A stretch of 64,000 bases of DNA, from assembly GCA_944388805.1 (NCBI GenBank), contig CALXKE010000008.1:1-64000 (forward strand). The letters are read 5' to 3'. The stretch's first letter is position 1. Each line of letters starts with the position of its first letter. The DNA comes from an uncultured Clostridia bacterium. GTDB lineage: Bacteria; Bacillota; Clostridia; TANB77; CAG-508. This document shows, piece by piece, positions 61,056-64,000 of the stretch. A program made the translations under genes and the position numbers. The notes beneath the pieces were generated by a model. That model saw only the letters and a list, made by a program, of their open reading frames with translations. It made no database searches and was not told the origin of the DNA.

Positions 61056-61373
61056 ATGAAAAATATTAATTTTGTAGAAATCATAAAAGATATATTAGGT
61101 GAAGAAACTTATCTACAGTTATTAAAAGATATTTCTATGGAAAATATAGATAAAGATATTTCTTATGAAAAATTTTTTGACGAAATTGCCAATAAATATT
61201 GTTTTATTATTTTATTAATTGGTTTTTCTAAAAGAATTGACATAAATACATATTATATAGAGAAAGAAAAGCCAATAATAAAGTTTCAAGTAAGAGAGTT
61301 TGTCAATAGGTATAAAAAGTATATAAAGCAAGTAGAAAACAAGAAATTTGAAATCTTGAAAGATATGATATAA
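61056..61373 (+). CDS. Hypothetical protein
   Basis: A 105-residue helical protein (VEIIKDILGEETYLQLLKDI; YIKQVENKKFEILKDM). AAGGAGG site. No family recognised. It stands between the PcfJ block and the Spo0A-like regulator. Confidence 0.5.
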   Translation: MKNINFVEIIKDILGEETYLQLLKDISMENIDKDISYEKFFDEIANKYCFIILLIGFSKRIDINTYYIEKEKPIIKFQVREFVNRYKKYIKQVENKKFEILKDMI

Positions 61374-61394
61374 TTATAGAAAAAGATGTAAATA

Positions 61395-61403
61395 TTTGAC
61401 AAA
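61395..61403 (-). promoter_or_regulatory. 0A-box-like site
   Basis: Read on the minus strand, 61395-61403 is TTTGTCAAA, which fits the published Spo0A box TTTGTCRAA. It lies just upstream of the -35 of the spo0A-like gene. It also resembles a -35 element in the plus direction, so chance is possible. Confidence 0.4.
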
Positions 61404-61410
61404 AAAATGT

Positions 61411-61439
61411 TTTACATAAAACCTTAAAAGTGCTATAAT
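61411..61439 (+). promoter_or_regulatory. Promoter of the Spo0A-like gene
   Basis: TTTACA (61411-61416) and TATAAT (61434-61439) with a 17-bp spacer, about 40 bp before the start codon. Confidence 0.75.
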
Positions 61440-61477
61440 AACAGTGAAAAATATTTTATACAAAAGGGGGTAGCATA

Positions 61478-62176
61478 ATGATTAATGCTATTATAGCAGA
61501 TGATAACAAAGACTTATGTATGCTATTAGCAAATGAGCTTAATACTACTAAGGATATCAAGGTAATAGAGATGTTAAGTGATGGATCTCATATTATACAG
61601 GAGATAAAAAGGTTACACCCACAAATTATCATTTTAGATTTAAAACTACCAGGAAAGAATGGACTACAAATTATTGAGGAAATTGAAAATGATGATGAAA
61701 TAAAAACAAAGGTTATAGTATTATCTGGAGAAAATGCTTATGTTGCAAAATTGCGAGATTCCAGATGTGTTATTAGTTACATCGGAAAAGGAGATTTTAA
61801 AGAAATCAGTATGAAAATTAAGGAAATCTCACATCGAATGGATAAAAAGAGCATCAATCAATTGATATTGGACTATTTGCTAGATTTAGGTTTTTCAACT
61901 ACAAATTCTGGTACTGATTTGATGAAAGATTGTATAAGGGTATTTTTATTAAAAAGGAAGAAAGATATAAAGCTAAAAGAATTAATTAAGATAGTATCAA
62001 AAATTAATATTATAGAAAGTTATAAAGTGAAAAATAATATTCATACTTCAACAAAAGCAGCATGGAATACTGGTAATCAACAACATATTATTGAAAAATT
62101 GAAATTAGGAGCAACAGAAGCATTGTCACCTAAAAAAGTAATAACTATGTCTAGATATTATATTGATATAGATTAA
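61478..62176 (+). CDS. Spo0A-like response regulator
   Basis: A 232-residue response regulator. The receiver has acidic pocket D8-D9 (ADDN), phosphoacceptor D54 (IILDLKLPG), S in VLSGE and K in YIGKGD. The C-terminal domain resembles the Spo0A DNA-binding domain (LILDYLLDLGFSTTNSGTDL, IHTSTKAAWNTGNQQ), though the recognition helix differs from host Spo0A. It carries AAAGGGGG as ribosome binding site and a 0A-like box upstream. It may tie ICE behaviour to the host sporulation phosphorelay. This is inference. Confidence 0.8.
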   Translation: MINAIIADDNKDLCMLLANELNTTKDIKVIEMLSDGSHIIQEIKRLHPQIIILDLKLPGKNGLQIIEEIENDDEIKTKVIVLSGENAYVAKLRDSRCVISYIGKGDFKEISMKIKEISHRMDKKSINQLILDYLLDLGFSTTNSGTDLMKDCIRVFLLKRKKDIKLKELIKIVSKINIIESYKVKNNIHTSTKAAWNTGNQQHIIEKLKLGATEALSPKKVITMSRYYIDID

Positions 62177-62183
62177 AAAAGAA

Positions 62184-62216
62184 GAAAAGTTTTAACAACT
62201 AAGTTAAGACTTTTTC
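62184..62216. terminator. Bidirectional terminator
   Basis: AAAAGTTTTAAC and GTTAAGACTTTT pair, with A- and T-runs outside. It serves the Spo0A-like gene and the small minus-strand gene. Confidence 0.75.
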
Positions 62217-62338
62217 TTTTTAGAAATTTTATGAATTTCTTGAAAGACTTGATCTAAATTATATTTTAATTTGATATATGAATTTCGTTTTATAGCATCA
62301 ATAGCTTTTTCTGATTTTTTCTTATTATCTTTAGACAT
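62204..62338 (-). CDS. Small basic protein
   Basis: A 44-residue lysine-rich helical protein (MSKDNKKKSEKAIDAIKRNS, then FQEIHKISKKKKS) with AAGGTGAT as ribosome binding site about 4 nt from the ATG. It is convergent with the Spo0A-like gene. It could bind DNA or a protein partner. No family recognised. Confidence 0.5.
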   Translation of the reverse strand: MSKDNKKKSEKAIDAIKRNSYIKLKYNLDQVFQEIHKISKKKKS

Positions 62339-62470
62339 AGTATCACCTTGAAAGCATTGTAAATGCTATAAAGAGATTGTTGTTAAAAAGTGTAAAAACT
62401 TCTATTTTAGTAGAAAAAGTTCTACAAATAAATTAAAAAATATGAAAAAGTATAAAAAAGTATAAAAGCA

Positions 62471-62521
62471 TGAAAAAAGTCACAATATTGGGTATTGCAG
62501 ATTACCACTATTGTGACTTTA
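62471..62521 (-). terminator. Intrinsic terminator of the DUF6076-like gene
   Basis: On the minus strand AAAGTCACAATA and TATTGTGACTTT pair and are followed by T's. The stem includes the last codons and stop of the gene. Confidence 0.8.
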
Positions 62522-63521
62522 TCCAATTCATAAAATCTTCTTTAGAAATTTCTTTATCTTTATATTTCTTTAACTTTTTTCTACCAATAGTTTTAAAATG
62601 ATTATAATCAAGTTCATAACTAGAGATATCTTTATACCTAGTAGCTTTATAAGCTTTACTATTGTAAACTTTTTTGTATAGTATAAGTGCCTCATCATCT
62701 TGAAAAGATTGCGTATATTTATTATTTCTTGCAACTTGACGACAAGTTTTATCAGTATATTCTGGTGCAATATTGTCGCAGTATGTAATGTGTCTATTAG
62801 GAGCAATAAAATATTTATTGCAATAATTGCAGATTCTTAAAATAATATTATCTTTCACAATTTCTGTTAATTCGAAATTTAATAGTGATGCGATATCATT
62901 TGGTATATACAAAATGTTTGAATATGTTCGATGTTTTCCAGATTGTATTGATTTTATTAAGTAATCTTCATCGTATGTATCACTATCAATATCAGATATT
63001 GTGCTTAAATGAATGGTTTGCATTAAATTTTCCTGTAATAAACTTGGTGTATTAGGTAAATATTCCAGAATACATAATCGTTCAAATGGAGATAAATTGG
63101 CGGTTTTTTTATCTGGATTAAAAATGCAATAATCCAAGATAAATCTAATGTCTTTTTGATATCCAGACAAAATACGTCTATATTTGTTAAATGTCTTATC
63201 CATATAATTTTCATAATTAGCTGTTGAACAGTGACCATCAATAAATAATTTGTTGATTTTTTTATTTTCTAGTCCAAATAAAGAATATTTATTAAAAAAA
63301 TTGATAAATGTATCTTTATTTGAAAAATTTGTGTTTTGAAAATCAACAATAATAGTACCATATTCTTGGTAAAATATATTATATTCATCAGATAGCACAT
63401 AAACATTATTTTTTTTATCGTGAAAAATAGTATTATTGACAATAATTTCACTATTATCTTCAGGACTAATTGCAATACCTAAATTAGTTATAATGTTATG
63501 CAAATACTCATCTTTTAACAT
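62508..63521 (-). CDS. DUF6076-like protein with cysteine cluster
   Basis: A 337-residue soluble protein. The C-terminal third has ILRICNYCNKYFIAPNRHITYC...KTCRQVARNNKY, a C-x2-C...C...C pattern seen in DUF6076 proteins and reminiscent of CGNR-type zinc fingers. The N-terminal part is alpha/beta without known motifs. It is transcribed opposite to the ICE main direction. Its start is preceded by AAAGAGG. Function unknown; it could be a regulator or a defence/cargo gene. Confidence 0.65.
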   Translation of the reverse strand: MLKDEYLHNIITNLGIAISPEDNSEIIVNNTIFHDKKNNVYVLSDEYNIFYQEYGTIIVDFQNTNFSNKDTFINFFNKYSLFGLENKKINKLFIDGHCSTANYENYMDKTFNKYRRILSGYQKDIRFILDYCIFNPDKKTANLSPFERLCILEYLPNTPSLLQENLMQTIHLSTISDIDSDTYDEDYLIKSIQSGKHRTYSNILYIPNDIASLLNFELTEIVKDNIILRICNYCNKYFIAPNRHITYCDNIAPEYTDKTCRQVARNNKYTQSFQDDEALILYKKVYNSKAYKATRYKDISSYELDYNHFKTIGRKKLKKYKDKEISKEDFMNWIKSQ

Positions 63522-63856
63522 TTTTAATACCTCTTTTTACAAAGACGATTTTTTGAAATTATGAAAAAATCTGTCTTTTGCAATAATAAGCTTAATATAT
63601 TGACTTTGAAAGAGAGGGATTTTATAATTAGGACAAAGTTACAAATACATTTTTAGTCAGGAACTGTCTTTGTAATTTTAACATTTACATATAGTATAAT
63701 TATATGAATCCCCCTTTTTCATCTCCATAATTATACTATATGAAACTTTAAAAAGCAAGATATATAGGGATTTTTAGCAATTCCTATAAGAAACATCATG
63801 GAAAAAATACTGTAAACAGAATTTGAACTAAGATGGAAAGGAGGATATAGTATAGT
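63522..63856. other. Divergent intergenic region with long inverted repeat
   Basis: No gene is seen in about 335 bp. It contains the inverted repeat and facing -10 elements described separately, and no clear terminator. Confidence 0.5.
63688..63742. repeat. 16-bp inverted repeat with facing -10 elements
   Basis: CATATAGTATAATTAT (63688-63703) and ATAATTATACTATATG (63727-63742) are perfect inverted repeats. Each arm contains TATAAT (plus 63695-63700, minus 63730-63735), so two promoters would face each other across 29 bp. It is a good candidate for a repressor operator. Confidence 0.6.
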
Positions 63857-64000
63857 GTGGAAAAAAAGAAAAAAATTGAAGATTTATATTTTGAAGAAAA
63901 GATGTCCTTAACAGAAATTGCTAACCAATTAAATGTATCTATTAGTTACATTTCAAGAATATTAAGAGAAAATATTCATTATAAGACTGAACAAGAAAGA
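63857..64000 (+). CDS. Helix-turn-helix protein, truncated by window end
   Basis: GTG start with AAAGGAGG about 12 nt upstream. The 48 visible residues are KKKKIEDLYFEEKMSLTEIA and NQLNVSISYISRILRE, a helix-turn-helix of the resolvase or sigma-like kind (EKMSLTEIANQLNVSISYIS). The rest lies outside. It could be another ICE regulator. Confidence 0.65.
   Translation, partial: MEKKKKIEDLYFEEKMSLTEIANQLNVSISYISRILRENIHYKTEQER

Overview
The window is very AT-rich, uses the standard bacterial code (TGA is a normal stop) and has strong AGGAGG-type ribosome binding sites. With Spo0A-, SpoVG- and AbrB-like proteins, LTGC lipoboxes, an FATA-type conjugation apparatus and a sortase, it points to a Bacillota (Clostridia) genome, probably an uncultured gut lineage. 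This is inferred from gene content only.

Layout. (1) 1-2131 is chromosomal flank: an HD-domain protein and the 23S rRNA uracil methyltransferase RlmD/RumA. The 3' end of rumA is a known docking site for serine-recombinase ICEs, and conjugation genes start about 0.5 kb downstream, so the rest of the window is read as one integrative conjugative element (ICE) whose right end and integrase lie outside. (2) 2.6-20.2 kb is the transfer region: initiator-like HTH protein, VirB2-like pilin, PrgI (VirB3), TrsD-like protein, VirB4, VirB6-like protein, M23 peptidase, atypical receiver, sortase, a thioester/Cna-B surface protein, SpoVG-like protein, a type I toxin-antitoxin locus, RusA-like resolvase, winged-helix protein, VirD4 and an S1-domain protein. 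(3) 20.3-46.1 kb is cargo: a UlaG-like hydrolase, then lgt and lspA (the two lipoprotein-maturation enzymes), then eight consecutive modules. Each module opens with the same roughly 200-nt promoter/RNA-leader unit and carries lipoproteins (13 in all, several with WG-type repeats) plus small membrane proteins with SHOCT, TM2, B-box or zinc-ribbon parts. An IS110-family element has inserted behind leader 6. (4) 46.1-63.5 kb is regulation and DNA metabolism: two XRE repressors, an AbrB-like regulator, a second structured leader, a candidate recombination directionality factor, ERF annealing protein, SbcC-like ATPase, a bS6-like protein close to SSB, methyltransferase-like and primase-like proteins, PcfK/PcfJ, a Spo0A-like response regulator and a DUF6076-like protein. 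(5) 63.5-64.0 kb has an inverted repeat with facing -10 elements and the start of another HTH gene.

The most striking structure is the eight-copy leader family (about 22.7-44.3 kb). Each copy has a TTCACA/TATAAT promoter (degenerate -35 in copy 8), a three-way-junction-like fold with a covarying GNRA hairpin, a (CA)n tract of different length in each copy, and a covarying intrinsic terminator directly before the first Shine-Dalgarno sequence. It looks like an undescribed attenuator or RNA switch, possibly phase-variable, controlling an ICE-borne lipoproteome that travels with its own Lgt and LspA. I could not match it to a riboswitch class I know.
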